Assembly (NCBI RefSeq): GCF_014750685.1
Contig: NZ_JAAXGE010000014.1
Location: forward strand, 62,001-126,000
Direction: 5' to 3'
Source: Bacteroides sp. GM023
GTDB lineage: Bacteria; Bacteroidota; Bacteroidia; Bacteroidales; Bacteroidaceae
DNA: 64,000 nt
Shown: positions 1 through 10,255 of the stretch, in pieces
Numbering within the stretch: position 1 is the stretch's first letter
How the letters are laid out: every line of letters begins with the position of its first letter
Program-made: the position numbers and the translations under genes
The notes under the pieces: model-generated
Database searches by the model: none
The model's input: only the letters and a program-made list of their open reading frames with translations
Told to the model about the DNA's origin: nothing

Positions 1-2260
1 CTATGTGGATGGATCCGGAGTCCCCTATTACCTGAACGAGAAGGACTTATATAAGAACTTCATGGAAACCAGTTTTCAAATGACACACAACATATCCGCC
101 AGTGGAGGAACCGACAAGCTTCGCTACCGCATATCAGGAGGTTACAATTCCAATGATGGTGTCCTGGTTTCCGACAGAGATAAATTCGAGCGTTTGAATG
201 TAAATTCATTCATTTCCGCTGATGTCACAAAATGGTTTACTCAGGAAGTGACGATGAGCTATGCACACAGCCTACAAACTTCCCCTGGAGGAATGGGAGG
301 AGTATACAACACCCGCTTAGTTTCTTATTATCCCGAAGGTGAATTACCGGCATCTGTCAATACACTGGCGGATGAAGATTTACCCTTATTTACTCCCCGT
401 AATCAGATATTATATTCGAATCCGGTCAACAACAAGAATGATAATCCGCGTATTTTTCTGAAATCCATCCTTAAACCTCTCAAAGGACTGGAAGCTGTGT
501 TTGAATATACATTTGACAAAAACATATATGATTATCACTGGTATACCGGACAATATGACTATACAACCATCCAAGGAGGAAGTTCTAAATCCTTTGTCGA
601 TGATTACCTTAGAAAATACAAACAACATACTAATTATAATTCCATCAATATTTATGCCACTTATACCAAAGATATAGCCAATCATCATTTCAAGGTAATG
701 GCAGGTTTCAATCAGGAATCCAGTTATCAGGAAACCTTGGATACATACTCGTACAATCAAGCTGTGCTTGACGTCCCGGCAATGGCATCAGGAACGGGAA
801 CGATCAAAGCGACCGATTCTTATAGTGAATATGCCATCCGTGGCGGATTCTTCCGTGTCAACTACAACTATCATGACAAATATTTGCTGGAAGTAAACGG
901 ACGTTATGACGGTTCTTCCAAATTCCCCAAAGATTCACGGTTCGGGTTCTTCCCGTCAGTATCTGCCGGATGGCAAATCGCACAGGAGAAATTTATGGAA
1001 TCCACCCGTCATTGGTTGGATGGTATGAAACTGCGTGCTTCTTATGGTGTCATTGGGAATCAAAACATCAATCCATATACATTCACACCGTCTATGAGCG
1101 TAAACAATAAGGCTACCTCATGGATCATAGACGATACATATGTAACCTCTATCAGTTCTTTACCTGCATTAGTCAGCCAAAACTTTTCATGGGAGAAAGT
1201 AGGGACAATAAATGTGGGAATAGATCTGAATATGTTCAATAACCGCCTGAACGGAGTATTCGAGTGGTATCAACGGAACACAAACGGGATGCTTGCGCCG
1301 GGCGTACAACTGCCGGCTGTCGTAGGTGCCAGCGCCCCTTATCAGAATACGGCTGATATGCGCACGCGAGGTTGGGAACTTAGCCTGAACTGGAGAGATC
1401 AGATAGGAAAAGTGGGCTACCGGTTAGGATTCAATCTCTCGGATTATAAATCGGAAATAATAAAATATGACGACAATGCAGCAACAAAGTTATTGAGTTC
1501 TTATTATCCGGGGCAGACACTAGGCGAAATTTGGGGATATGTCGTAGACGGATATTATACCGTAGATGATTTTGTAGATACTTCTTCCTGGCAACTCAAA
1601 GAGGGAGTCACTTCTATCAATGGTTACAATGTACGCCCCGGTGACGTGAAATTCAAGAACCTGCGTGATGATGACAGTTCGACCAACGTAATTACCAGCG
1701 GCGACAATACATTTGATAATCCGGGAGACCGCAAAGTGATTGGCAACACCACTCCGCGCTATCAATATGGAATAAACCTCGGATTGAATTATGCCGGATT
1801 TGACCTCAACGTCATATTGCAGGGAACAGGCAAGCGGGATTACTGGATTTCAAACGTTCTCACTTCTCCCATGAACGGTGACAATTTTGTTCCCTTATTT
1901 GAAGGTTTGAGTGATTACTGGATGCCCAAAGATCCGGATAACGGTGACTGGAGCGCAGTGAATCCGGATGCCAAGTATCCACGGCTCTACGGAAACCGCG
2001 GTAACTCCGGTTCAAACCTCCGGCAAAGTGACAAGTACTTGTCCGATGCCTCTTATCTGCGAATCAAGAACATTACTCTATCCTACAAACTACCTAAAAA
2101 TTGGGTGAACCGGATTCTCCTGAATCAGATGAAAGCATTTGTCAGTATAGAGAACGTAGCGACATTCACTTCATTACCTTCGGGCATCGACCCTGAAAGG
2201 ATTGAATGGAACTACCCGTCATTCCGCACCGTTTCATTTGGGATAAATATCACATTATAA
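1..2260 (+). CDS. SusC/RagA-type TonB-linked outer membrane protein (5' end outside window)
   Basis: Outer-membrane beta-barrel that imports oligosaccharides or peptides with its SusD lid, energised by TonB. The reading frame is open to the left edge, so the signal peptide, carboxypeptidase-like domain and plug lie upstream; about 750 residues of barrel are present. Typical SusC barrel features are visible: NISASGGTDKLRYRISGGY near the start, GRYDGSSKFPKDSRFGFFPSVSAGW, the LRASYGVIGNQNINPYTF segment, and a C-terminal strand ending FGINITL with an aromatic/hydrophobic terminus suited to BAM insertion. It is followed 22 bp later by its SusD partner. The substrate cannot be read from this fragment; no glycosidase is in the same visible operon. 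Confidence 0.93.
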   Translation, partial: YVDGSGVPYYLNEKDLYKNFMETSFQMTHNISASGGTDKLRYRISGGYNSNDGVLVSDRDKFERLNVNSFISADVTKWFTQEVTMSYAHSLQTSPGGMGGVYNTRLVSYYPEGELPASVNTLADEDLPLFTPRNQILYSNPVNNKNDNPRIFLKSILKPLKGLEAVFEYTFDKNIYDYHWYTGQYDYTTIQGGSSKSFVDDYLRKYKQHTNYNSINIYATYTKDIANHHFKVMAGFNQESSYQETLDTYSYNQAVLDVPAMASGTGTIKATDSYSEYAIRGGFFRVNYNYHDKYLLEVNGRYDGSSKFPKDSRFGFFPSVSAGWQIAQEKFMESTRHWLDGMKLRASYGVIGNQNINPYTFTPSMSVNNKATSWIIDDTYVTSISSLPALVSQNFSWEKVGTINVGIDLNMFNNRLNGVFEWYQRNTNGMLAPGVQLPAVVGASAPYQNTADMRTRGWELSLNWRDQIGKVGYRLGFNLSDYKSEIIKYDDNAATKLLSSYYPGQTLGEIWGYVVDGYYTVDDFVDTSSWQLKEGVTSINGYNVRPGDVKFKNLRDDDSSTNVITSGDNTFDNPGDRKVIGNTTPRYQYGINLGLNYAGFDLNVILQGTGKRDYWISNVLTSPMNGDNFVPLFEGLSDYWMPKDPDNGDWSAVNPDAKYPRLYGNRGNSGSNLRQSDKYLSDASYLRIKNITLSYKLPKNWVNRILLNQMKAFVSIENVATFTSLPSGIDPERIEWNYPSFRTVSFGINITL

Positions 2261-2282
2261 ACATTAAATCTGATACATAATC

Positions 2283-4247
2283 ATGAAAAAGATACTATTA
2301 CTTCTTACCCTTTTTACCGGGATAATGTTGACAGGATGCAATGATAGTTTTTTAGAGAAATATCCTGTGACCAGTCTGACTGAAGAAAATGCTTTCCAGT
2401 CATACGATAATTTTAAAGCCTTCATGTGGCCTTGTTATGAAATGTTTTCCAATACGAACATAGCTACGTCCACTACTGCCATCGGACGCAACTCCCATTA
2501 CCTTGGTGATGTATACGCCGGATACCTGGAACAAAGAGGTGCAAGCAGTCAGAATAAATACGCATTCCAAACTGTGACGAACGCAACTTCCGGCAATGGA
2601 TGGAATTTCTCTTCTTTCATCCGCCGTATCAATATCATGTTGTCTCATGTAGACGCTTCCAATATGACCGAAGGAGAAAAAAATCACTGGAAGGCTGTGG
2701 GATATTTTTTCCATTCATTTTGGTATATGGAGCTGATCGACCGTTTTGGAGATGTACCCTGGGTAGATACTCCATTGGACGACACTTCAGAAGAGGCTTA
2801 CGGTTCACGTATGCCCCGCATCGAAGTAGCGGACAAAGTATTGGAACGGCTGCTATGGGCTGAATCGAATATCGGCGATGCGGCAACCTATATGAAAAAG
2901 GATGGTTCGAATACAATCAACCAAGACTGTGTGCGGGCTGCCATTTCCCGCTTCACTCTTCGCGAGGGTACTTGGAGAAAATATCATGAACTAGGAAGTT
3001 ATGACAGATATTTCACAGAATGCAAGCGTGTCTCGCAACTGCTGATGCAAGATTATCCTTCCTTATATACAGGAACAGACGGGCAGCCTGCCGCCGGCTA
3101 TGGTGAAATGTGGACTACGGATAATCTCAGCACAGTTCCGGGAATCATCCTTTACCAGCAATGGCTGGAAACAATCAAACCGGGAAATTCATGTTACTAT
3201 GAGCATACTTCTTCACATGACATAGAAATGCATCAAGGAACAGTAGACCTGTATCTCTGCAAAGACGGAAAAACAATTTCCAATTCGGATTTATATGCCG
3301 GAGACAAAGACATCTATTCCACATTCCGTAATAGAGATCCACGTATGTATCATACTATCATGCCACCTTATAAAGTAGTGGACGGTAAAGGAGACTATAC
3401 GACATGGTCGTACACCAGTGAGCCTGCCGACCGTGAATACATTGACATCATGGGAGCTAACGAATCATGCAGCAACCCGGGAGTGGGAATGAAACGTCTG
3501 CCGGGACAGAACTGGAGCGCTTCATTAGTACGGCGTATCCCCAACCTGCAAGGCGGTGCTCAATACACCATCGAAGGAAAGCAATACGGGCCACATGCTT
3601 ATGTTGCCTGTCGGTCAGGATATTATGTATGGAAAAACTGGGATAACTGGGAAGAAAACTATAATAATGCGCAAGTAAACACAGCGGATAAGCCGATCTT
3701 CAAGATTGAAGAAGTTTTGTTGAATTATGCAGAAGCGATGTTCGAAACCAGTGAGTTTAACCAGACCGTTGCTGACGAAACCATAAATAAATTACGTACA
3801 CGGGCAGGAGTATCCCCGATGACTATAGCGGACATTGATGAGAATTTCGATCCGAAACGTGGAAAATATTACCCGAAAGGGAATACAAACGGTATTCCGG
3901 TAGATCCGGTTTTGTGGGAAATACGCCGTGAACGTATTATTGAACTGATGGGTGAAGGATTCGGATTCTACGATGTACGACGTTGGAGAACAGCTCCCTG
4001 GTTTGTTAATATGCAGCAGAAAGGAATGTGGATTTCAAAAAGTGAGTTGAGTTCGCTTACTTTACTGAATGAAACCACCGGAACATCAGACGGTGCTAAT
4101 GGCTCTATGACCGAAGGATATATTTATCTGTTCAATGATCCTGTCAAGGATGGTAAAGGCTGGCTGGAGAAATACTATTTATATCAGGTACCACTGGAAG
4201 AGATCGCTTTAAATCCTAACTTAACGCAAAATCCGGGCTGGGAATAA
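2283..4247 (+). CDS. SusD/RagB-family nutrient-binding lipoprotein
   Basis: Surface lipoprotein that caps the upstream SusC barrel and binds the substrate. 654 residues, which is at the long end for SusD. It has a lipobox (LTGC, Cys19) followed by N-D, then the usual SusD start FLEKYPVTSLTEENAF, TPR-like helices (for example WKAVGYFFHSFWYMELIDRFGDVPWVDTPL), the late IRRERIIELMGEGFGFYDVRRWR motif and a C-terminal NPGWE. Translationally close to SusC. There is a hairpin just downstream (4286-4317), so the visible operon ends here with SusC-SusD only. Confidence 0.95.
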   Translation: MKKILLLLTLFTGIMLTGCNDSFLEKYPVTSLTEENAFQSYDNFKAFMWPCYEMFSNTNIATSTTAIGRNSHYLGDVYAGYLEQRGASSQNKYAFQTVTNATSGNGWNFSSFIRRINIMLSHVDASNMTEGEKNHWKAVGYFFHSFWYMELIDRFGDVPWVDTPLDDTSEEAYGSRMPRIEVADKVLERLLWAESNIGDAATYMKKDGSNTINQDCVRAAISRFTLREGTWRKYHELGSYDRYFTECKRVSQLLMQDYPSLYTGTDGQPAAGYGEMWTTDNLSTVPGIILYQQWLETIKPGNSCYYEHTSSHDIEMHQGTVDLYLCKDGKTISNSDLYAGDKDIYSTFRNRDPRMYHTIMPPYKVVDGKGDYTTWSYTSEPADREYIDIMGANESCSNPGVGMKRLPGQNWSASLVRRIPNLQGGAQYTIEGKQYGPHAYVACRSGYYVWKNWDNWEENYNNAQVNTADKPIFKIEEVLLNYAEAMFETSEFNQTVADETINKLRTRAGVSPMTIADIDENFDPKRGKYYPKGNTNGIPVDPVLWEIRRERIIELMGEGFGFYDVRRWRTAPWFVNMQQKGMWISKSELSSLTLLNETTGTSDGANGSMTEGYIYLFNDPVKDGKGWLEKYYLYQVPLEEIALNPNLTQNPGWE

Positions 4248-4285
4248 CAAACAACTATATCAGTCCAATCTTTAGTTGTAAATCA

Positions 4286-4317
4286 ACCGGTTCTCCTTCC
4301 CCCAAAGGAGAGCCGGT
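4286..4317. terminator. Stem-loop between convergent SusD and M28 genes
   Basis: Arms ACCGGTTCTCCTT (4286-4298) and AAGGAGAGCCGGT (4305-4317) pair with one G-T wobble position. It sits between two converging genes, so it may stop transcription from both sides. No long U tract follows on the plus strand. Confidence 0.6.
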
Positions 4318-4339
4318 AAAAACTTCGAATGTAATTTAA

Positions 4340-5368
4340 TCAATATGCCTTTTCATTCGCCATCTTCCACATATTCAAGAAGGAAGCCTTTGTGATTTCT
4401 ACAATTTTATCCCAGTTCAACCGGTCGGCATGGTCGGAGGGTTGGTGATAATCGGGATGTCCGTCCGTATGATACCAAATGATAGGAATACCCACTTTAG
4501 CAAATGAACCATTATCGCTACCGCCTATCGGGTTAGCCCATGCACGGTAGTCCGGTTCTAACTGCAAACCGTATTTCTTAATATCTTCTTTCAGCCAATC
4601 ACCAAAAGCAGGATGAGCAGCCGTATAAAAATAGACTACATGGCGAGATTGTTCGGGTTTGTTATTACGGCCAATCATATCAAAGTTCAAATAACCTCTG
4701 ATTTGAGACATGAAAGGACAAGTCTGCACAAAGTATTTCGAGCCTAACAGTCCTTTTTCCTCTCCATCCCAAAAAGCGAAGATGACATTTCTTTCCGGTT
4801 GTTGTCCGCTGGCAACAAAAGCACGGGCTATTTGCAACACAGCCGATACACCGGATGCATTATCATCGGCGCCATTATAAATTTGGTCACCGTCAAGTGC
4901 AGGGTCTATTCCTAAGTGGTCGAAATGCGCGCCTACAATCACATATTCCTTGTTATTTTTACCGGGAATCATACCTAATACATTCCTCATGGAGAGCTTT
5001 TGGTGCACTTCCTGCTTTAGTTTGGCAATAGAATCGGGATGGACTTCCAAGCGTCCTTTCTTTTGACGCTCTTTGCGATAGGCATCAAAAGGTTGAAAAT
5101 AACTGCCGTTTAAAGGGTGTACGCCCATCCATTGCAATAAAGAAACGATGTATTCCGAGGATACACGGGAACCATGAAATCCTGCTTCACGTCCTTGGAG
5201 TTCGTCACTTGCCAAAAAGTTAATCGTAGCTTCGGTAGAAGAGCGGTTGATGGTGTTCAGTGCTTTGTCTACGGGAGACTGGACAGGTTGGGCAAAGATA
5301 AGCATCGTTCCGCCCAATAAAAAAGAAATAAATAGATAAAATCTTCTTTTCATTAGATTCGAGTTCAT
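4340..5368 (-). CDS. M28-family zinc aminopeptidase, secreted
   Basis: Two-zinc exopeptidase of the M28 (leucine aminopeptidase / glutaminyl cyclase) family, 342 residues. The metal-site motifs appear in family order: AHFDHLG (His148, Asp150), NGADDNASG, FWDGEEKGLLGS (general-base and ligand glutamates), NFDMIGR, and a late WYHTDGHPDYHQPSDHADRL holding the last histidine. The N-terminus has a signal peptide without a lipobox, so a periplasmic or secreted location is likely. A second possible start is Met6 (5353), which gives a cleaner signal peptide. The gene begins 8 bp after the LRR lipoprotein stop codon, so the two are probably co-transcribed. The substrate is not visible. Confidence 0.92.
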   Translation of the reverse strand: MNSNLMKRRFYLFISFLLGGTMLIFAQPVQSPVDKALNTINRSSTEATINFLASDELQGREAGFHGSRVSSEYIVSLLQWMGVHPLNGSYFQPFDAYRKERQKKGRLEVHPDSIAKLKQEVHQKLSMRNVLGMIPGKNNKEYVIVGAHFDHLGIDPALDGDQIYNGADDNASGVSAVLQIARAFVASGQQPERNVIFAFWDGEEKGLLGSKYFVQTCPFMSQIRGYLNFDMIGRNNKPEQSRHVVYFYTAAHPAFGDWLKEDIKKYGLQLEPDYRAWANPIGGSDNGSFAKVGIPIIWYHTDGHPDYHQPSDHADRLNWDKIVEITKASFLNMWKMANEKAY

Positions 5369-5376
5369 GTTAACAA

Positions 5377-6489
5377 TCAGTTTTTATTCGTGTCTATATA
5401 CCAGTTTTTATTTTTAAGTATGCTCATATCACAGGTATTCTCTCCCGAATTGTCGTAGAAAGATATTCGATAATCCTTTTCATGTTCAGGAGTCGAAGGT
5501 TTATCACATGCTTTCAACGCACTAAATACCGCATTTAATTCATCCGCCTTTAAGTTGCAAGAATGACAACGCAGTATTTGCACCAGATCATTTGTCGGAA
5601 TCAATAACTGAGTCAACTTTCTATTGAAGCTACAATCCAGGAAACGAAGCGAGCGATGCTTTGATAAATCCAATGTTGTCAATTGGTTGGAGCGACAGCT
5701 AAATTCTGACAACAAAGGCAACTTATCTAAAAAAGCCAATGAACTAAAAGCGCAGTTCTGTATATATAACCCGGCAATAGTCATCTTATCACCTAAATCA
5801 ATAGTGGTCAGAGGATTATTATTACAATAGAGAGTTCGCAAAGCAGGCACTCCGTCCAGGGAAAGAGCAGTCAATCCATTACCGGCACAATTTAAGTCCT
5901 TCAGTTTGGGAAGGTTTACTATATTCAGGGAAGTCAACCGGGGATTGGTATAGATGTCCGCCCTTTCCAGTTGCTTGCACTGGTTTAGTTCAAGACGTTC
6001 CAGGTCAGACCAGTTGCCAATATTTATATCTTCCACATTAGGACATGAATTACTCAAATCAAGTTCCGTAGTACCCGAAAAGCTATTCAGATTCAAGCTT
6101 CTCATCCTGGGTAAATATCCCATGCGGAGATCGGTCGTGGGAAGAAGCAAGCCACTTACACTAAGAAAGTCCAGTTCTTCCGCCCATATTCTTACCCGAT
6201 AACTTTTCCGGTTTCCATATTTGTAATTGATAGGTCCGGTCGTTCCCGGGTCTTCCACTTTTTGCAAACGTCCGTCGCCCCATTCAATAGCCATTCTTCC
6301 GCCGCCGGCAATCACTTCTATCTGCTTCCAGTCACTGGCGACTTCGACTGTAAACTGCAACGTATTATCATCCGTCAATTCGGGAATTTCAATATCATCT
6401 CCAAAGATTCTTTTATCTTCCGCACAGGATGTAAGCCCCAGGAACAGGCACAGTCCTATCAAAGCAAATAAATACTTATTTTCTTTCAT
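5377..6489 (-). CDS. Leucine-rich-repeat surface lipoprotein
   Basis: 370 residues with signal peptide and lipobox (LTSC), then A-E-D, an acidic stretch of the type that targets Bacteroides lipoproteins to the cell surface. Residues about 45-110 form a beta-rich domain (QFTVEVASDWKQIEV...). From about 110 to 310 there are irregular LRR units of about 20-22 residues with L-x-L-x-N/C cores (LRMGYLPRMRSLNLNSF, LTSLNIVNLPKLKDLNC, LRTLYCNNNPLTTIDLG, LSEFSCRSNQLTTLDLS, LRFLDCSFNRKLTQLLI). LRR proteins of this kind usually bind protein. The likely operon with the M28 peptidase suggests a link to host or dietary protein, but this is inference. Confidence 0.8.
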   Translation of the reverse strand: MKENKYLFALIGLCLFLGLTSCAEDKRIFGDDIEIPELTDDNTLQFTVEVASDWKQIEVIAGGGRMAIEWGDGRLQKVEDPGTTGPINYKYGNRKSYRVRIWAEELDFLSVSGLLLPTTDLRMGYLPRMRSLNLNSFSGTTELDLSNSCPNVEDINIGNWSDLERLELNQCKQLERADIYTNPRLTSLNIVNLPKLKDLNCAGNGLTALSLDGVPALRTLYCNNNPLTTIDLGDKMTIAGLYIQNCAFSSLAFLDKLPLLSEFSCRSNQLTTLDLSKHRSLRFLDCSFNRKLTQLLIPTNDLVQILRCHSCNLKADELNAVFSALKACDKPSTPEHEKDYRISFYDNSGENTCDMSILKNKNWYIDTNKN

Positions 6490-6560
6490 TATGGCATATT
6501 TTGAAATCTAGTGTACAAAAATAGTAAAAGAAATAAGTAATCCCTTCAAATACAACAAAA

Positions 6561-6619
6561 AGTAAGCAGATTATGCCTTTTTACCCACATTCAAATTGGG
6601 CAAAAAGCGTCTGCTTACT
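6561..6619 (-). terminator. Probable terminator of the PUL A operon
   Basis: AGTAAGCAGA (6561-6570) pairs with TCTGCTTACT (6610-6619), and inside it CTTTTT/AAAAAG and CCCA/TGGG can pair too. On the minus strand the stem is followed by TTTTGTTG. It lies just after the GH2 stop codon, at the end of the long minus-strand operon. Confidence 0.7.
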
Positions 6620-6663
6620 CTTTCTTTATGCTATTAAAGCTCTGTTATCCTGTAATTCCCTGC

Positions 6664-9600
6664 TTATTTTGAAAAAGGAGACATACGGAAAGCATACTGA
6701 TAAACCGTACCTTTCCGAATCTCGTACTTAGGTCGAGGACCCGGGCCGCAACTCGCGTTACCTAATCCACGCTGTATGCAATCTAAATTCAAAACGACTT
6801 CCGCACGGCGAATATCAGGCAAAGCGTGACCATATTTAACTTCAAACAAATCCTTATCCGTATAATGCAAAGCACTAAAATCGAAGGTATCGGCAGAAGT
6901 TATCTTTATCCCCTTCCCTTCCTTGTCCGTCAAGGTCAGCCAACGGGTATCACAACGTCCGCCCATCGTTTGTGAACGTGCATACTTTTCCTGCATATCG
7001 CTGGCGGATGATTGATACTTGCCAACGTATGCCGCATTCTTCCGGTCCTGATAATTTTCTATCGGTCCACGTCCATACCATTCCACCTGTTCTAATGAAG
7101 GGTTGAACAAAGCCTGCAAAGATAAACGGGGAAGATTGAACTCATCGTTTGTAGTAAAAGAGGCGTCCACATCTATTTCGCCATTGCCATACAAACGGTA
7201 AATCAACGTATGAGGAACCTTCACGTTTCCAACAGTTTGCTGTAACTGAATCGTTACCATAGCCGATTGATTGTCTTCCGCCCACTTCCATTCAAAACCG
7301 ATAACTTCCGTTTTCGGTTCTTCCCATCTGCGCACGTCGTTATTAATGAAACGGAAAGTATTCAATGCCCATCCATCACGCAAATGGAGCATATTCTTTC
7401 CATTGTAACGAACTCCGGTCAGTTTGCCTGCTACCTTATCAAACGTAATTTCCACTTCGGGACTACGGAAGAATAAATAGCGTTTTTCTTCTTCCACCAC
7501 TTTAAACGGATGTTCTTCTACAAGAGTGGAAGAAGTAACCGGTTGCAAACCTGTATGTGGAGCTTTCTGAAGCAAGAGCTGTTCCGTAGCTACGATGTGC
7601 CCGGCTTTCGCCCATACGCAATCCTCTTTCAGTTTCACTTCCAAATTCAGGAAGTATTCGCCTTCAGGAGTAAGATAACGGGAATAAGGAATCTGTACGG
7701 CACGATGTTCGCCCGGTTTGCCATCGGGCAGGGTAAATTCTTCTTCCATAACAGGTACGCCATCTTTCAGAATCACATAACGCAGATTAAAGTCATGCAA
7801 GTTAAGGAAAGCATAACGGTTGCGTACTCCCACACTATTCTCCCCATTCGGTTCGAGAGTGATATACTGATACACCTTTTTCACTTCCCATAACTTCGGA
7901 GTAATCCGACGGTCAGGGGTCACAATACCGTTACAGCAAAAGTCATTGTCATTAGGGCGGTCGCCAAAACTGCCACCAAAATAATAGTGGTCGGCAGGTT
8001 GTCCGGGCATATTCAATCCCTGGTCTACCCAGTCCCAGATACATCCGCCAATCATACGTTTGGAATGATTCTCTATATAATCCCAGTATTCTTCCAGGTT
8101 ACCAATGGCATTTCCCATCGCGTGGGCATATTCACAAAGAAAATAAGGTTTATTGCGGGGCTGTTCGTCCTGTTCTACCATACCTTCAATCGAAGGATAC
8201 ATACGGGAGTCCATATCTGCCACATCATTCATTCCTTCATAGTGGATATAGCGGTCATCTATTGCTTTGGCGGCTTTATAAGTAGCTTCAAAGTTACGTC
8301 CGCCCCCCGATTCATTTCCCATAGACCAGAAAACAACCGAAGGGTGATTCTTATCCCGTTCCACCATTCGCACCATTCTGTCTACATAGGCTCCTTCCCA
8401 ACTCTCACGGGTTGACAGAGACATATTGCCGTGACACTCGATGTCGGCCTCATCCATCACATACAATCCGTAATAGTCATACAGAGCATACATCTTCGGA
8501 TCGTTTGGATAATGGCTGGTACGTACTGTGTTAAGATTGAAACGTTTGAAGAGAAGAATGTCTTCTATCATACTTTCCATCGGAACCGCTTTTCCAAACT
8601 GCGGATGCGTATCGTGACGATTGGCTCCTTTGAAAAGAACGAGCGCGTTGTTGATATATACTTTATTGTTCCTGATTTCTATCTTACGGAAACCATATTG
8701 CTGGGTAGTTGCTTCCAGTACATTTCCTGCCGTGTCAAGCAGTTCAAAATTGACTGTATATAAGTCAGGAGTTTCTGCGCTCCACAGTTGCGGGTCACGA
8801 ATCGTAGTCTTGCCTTCGCACACATTCTCCTGTCCGCCGGAAATTTGTCCCGTAGGTATCGTAAACGAACGCAGGGATTCGCCTTTCGTATTGAATAAAG
8901 AAACATGTAAAGTTCCTTCCTGAGCTTTCTTTCCATAATTGTGCACATCCGCTTTCACTTTCAGTTCCGCTTTATCCAGGCGGTCGCTTATCAGAGAAGT
9001 CAGGTGGATATCACGCAGGCGAACTTTCGGTGTAGCCACGAGATAAACATCGCGGTGGATACCGCTTAAACGGAACATATCCTGGTCTTCCAGGAAGCTA
9101 CCGTCACACCAACGGTAGACTTCTACGGCTACCGTATTCTTGCCCGGTTTCACGTAAGGGGTAATACGGAATTCCGCATCGTTATTCGCTCCCTGCGAAT
9201 ACCCCACTTTCTTACCGTTCACCCATATATAGGCGGCACTGTAAATACCATCGAAATGGATAAAAACTTCCTTATCCTTCCAATCGGCGGGAAGTGTAAA
9301 ATCCCGGCGATAAGAACCTACCGCATTCGGTTCTTTTTCGACTGTGTAGCCGCGTTGTCCCTGTATGAAAGGGGGATTGTTACGGATAGGATAAGTGATG
9401 TTGGTATAAATCGGAGTGCCATATCCGTGCATTTCCCAGTTAGACGGGACAGGGATTTCTTTCCAATCGGATACATCATAATTCGTTTTATAGAAGTTTA
9501 CCGGACGTTCGGACGGCTGTTTTACCCAGTTAAATTTCCAGTTACCATTCAGTAGCAGGTAACGGGAAGAGTTGGTACGTTCCCAAGGACGCATATAAAC

Positions 9601-10245
9601 CGGATCCGCCTTCATCTCCTCCGGGTTGGCGAACGGAATAAATGTAGCCCTGCCTTCCTCTTTATTGACGGCATAGATACGTTCATTCTCCCAATCATGG
9701 GTACTCTTTACTTTCAGAGCTTCGGCTACTACTTTCAGGTTCGACTTCCGTATCTGCCACTGTTGGTTATTCTTCGAGGCATCCGCCTTTAATTGGAAGA
9801 CAGGATCGCCCACCGGCCCCGCATCCGAAAAGCCTAAGTTATAGCCGGTTGCCACGTTGGTAAATATATAATTCCCGTTCGGCAAAGCGGTCACTTTCCA
9901 TTGTTGGTTCGGGTTCCTGGCATCCGATGACCATTGGATGACGGGACAGGCTACCTCTCCTTTACCGCTATTATCAATGTTCATCTGCGTCAGCGGACTG
10001 GTAATGGTATAACATCCTTCCTGTTCACACGGAATCAAATTCCAAACTTGCGACTCTTTGTCCGCTTCTCTCTTACTGATAAACACTTTCGTATTGGTAT
10101 CCAGATTCTCCTGATTGTCAAGAACAAGCCCGTTGACCGTATGGATTTCGTATCCTTGCTTCGGGTCAAATTGCTGTGCTACGGCAGAAGAGACTGAAAA
10201 CGTCAGTGCAATCAATGCACTTCCAAAGATTTTTAATCGTTGCAT
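6664..10245 (-). CDS. GH2 beta-galactosidase with N-terminal ricin-type lectin domain
   Basis: Glycoside hydrolase family 2, 1193 residues from the Met at 10245 (MQRLKIFGSALIALTFSVSS, a type I signal peptide). The reading frame extends 48 bp further, but that start would overlap the GH29 gene. Residues about 25-170 are a ricin-B-like carbohydrate-binding domain with three QxW motifs (QVW, QQW, QQW). The GH2 sandwich, immunoglobulin-like and TIM-barrel domains follow, then a beta-galactosidase small-chain domain. Catalytic residues match LacZ: acid/base Glu645 in WSMGNESGG and nucleophile Glu705 in FLCEYAHAMGN. Last gene of PUL A, directly after GH29, so the two would remove beta-galactose and fucose from the same glycan. 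Probably periplasmic, as it has no lipobox. Confidence 0.95.
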   Translation of the reverse strand: MQRLKIFGSALIALTFSVSSAVAQQFDPKQGYEIHTVNGLVLDNQENLDTNTKVFISKREADKESQVWNLIPCEQEGCYTITSPLTQMNIDNSGKGEVACPVIQWSSDARNPNQQWKVTALPNGNYIFTNVATGYNLGFSDAGPVGDPVFQLKADASKNNQQWQIRKSNLKVVAEALKVKSTHDWENERIYAVNKEEGRATFIPFANPEEMKADPVYMRPWERTNSSRYLLLNGNWKFNWVKQPSERPVNFYKTNYDVSDWKEIPVPSNWEMHGYGTPIYTNITYPIRNNPPFIQGQRGYTVEKEPNAVGSYRRDFTLPADWKDKEVFIHFDGIYSAAYIWVNGKKVGYSQGANNDAEFRITPYVKPGKNTVAVEVYRWCDGSFLEDQDMFRLSGIHRDVYLVATPKVRLRDIHLTSLISDRLDKAELKVKADVHNYGKKAQEGTLHVSLFNTKGESLRSFTIPTGQISGGQENVCEGKTTIRDPQLWSAETPDLYTVNFELLDTAGNVLEATTQQYGFRKIEIRNNKVYINNALVLFKGANRHDTHPQFGKAVPMESMIEDILLFKRFNLNTVRTSHYPNDPKMYALYDYYGLYVMDEADIECHGNMSLSTRESWEGAYVDRMVRMVERDKNHPSVVFWSMGNESGGGRNFEATYKAAKAIDDRYIHYEGMNDVADMDSRMYPSIEGMVEQDEQPRNKPYFLCEYAHAMGNAIGNLEEYWDYIENHSKRMIGGCIWDWVDQGLNMPGQPADHYYFGGSFGDRPNDNDFCCNGIVTPDRRITPKLWEVKKVYQYITLEPNGENSVGVRNRYAFLNLHDFNLRYVILKDGVPVMEEEFTLPDGKPGEHRAVQIPYSRYLTPEGEYFLNLEVKLKEDCVWAKAGHIVATEQLLLQKAPHTGLQPVTSSTLVEEHPFKVVEEEKRYLFFRSPEVEITFDKVAGKLTGVRYNGKNMLHLRDGWALNTFRFINNDVRRWEEPKTEVIGFEWKWAEDNQSAMVTIQLQQTVGNVKVPHTLIYRLYGNGEIDVDASFTTNDEFNLPRLSLQALFNPSLEQVEWYGRGPIENYQDRKNAAYVGKYQSSASDMQEKYARSQTMGGRCDTRWLTLTDKEGKGIKITSADTFDFSALHYTDKDLFEVKYGHALPDIRRAEVVLNLDCIQRGLGNASCGPGPRPKYEIRKGTVYQYAFRMSPFSK

Positions 10246-10255
10246 ATCTAATTTA

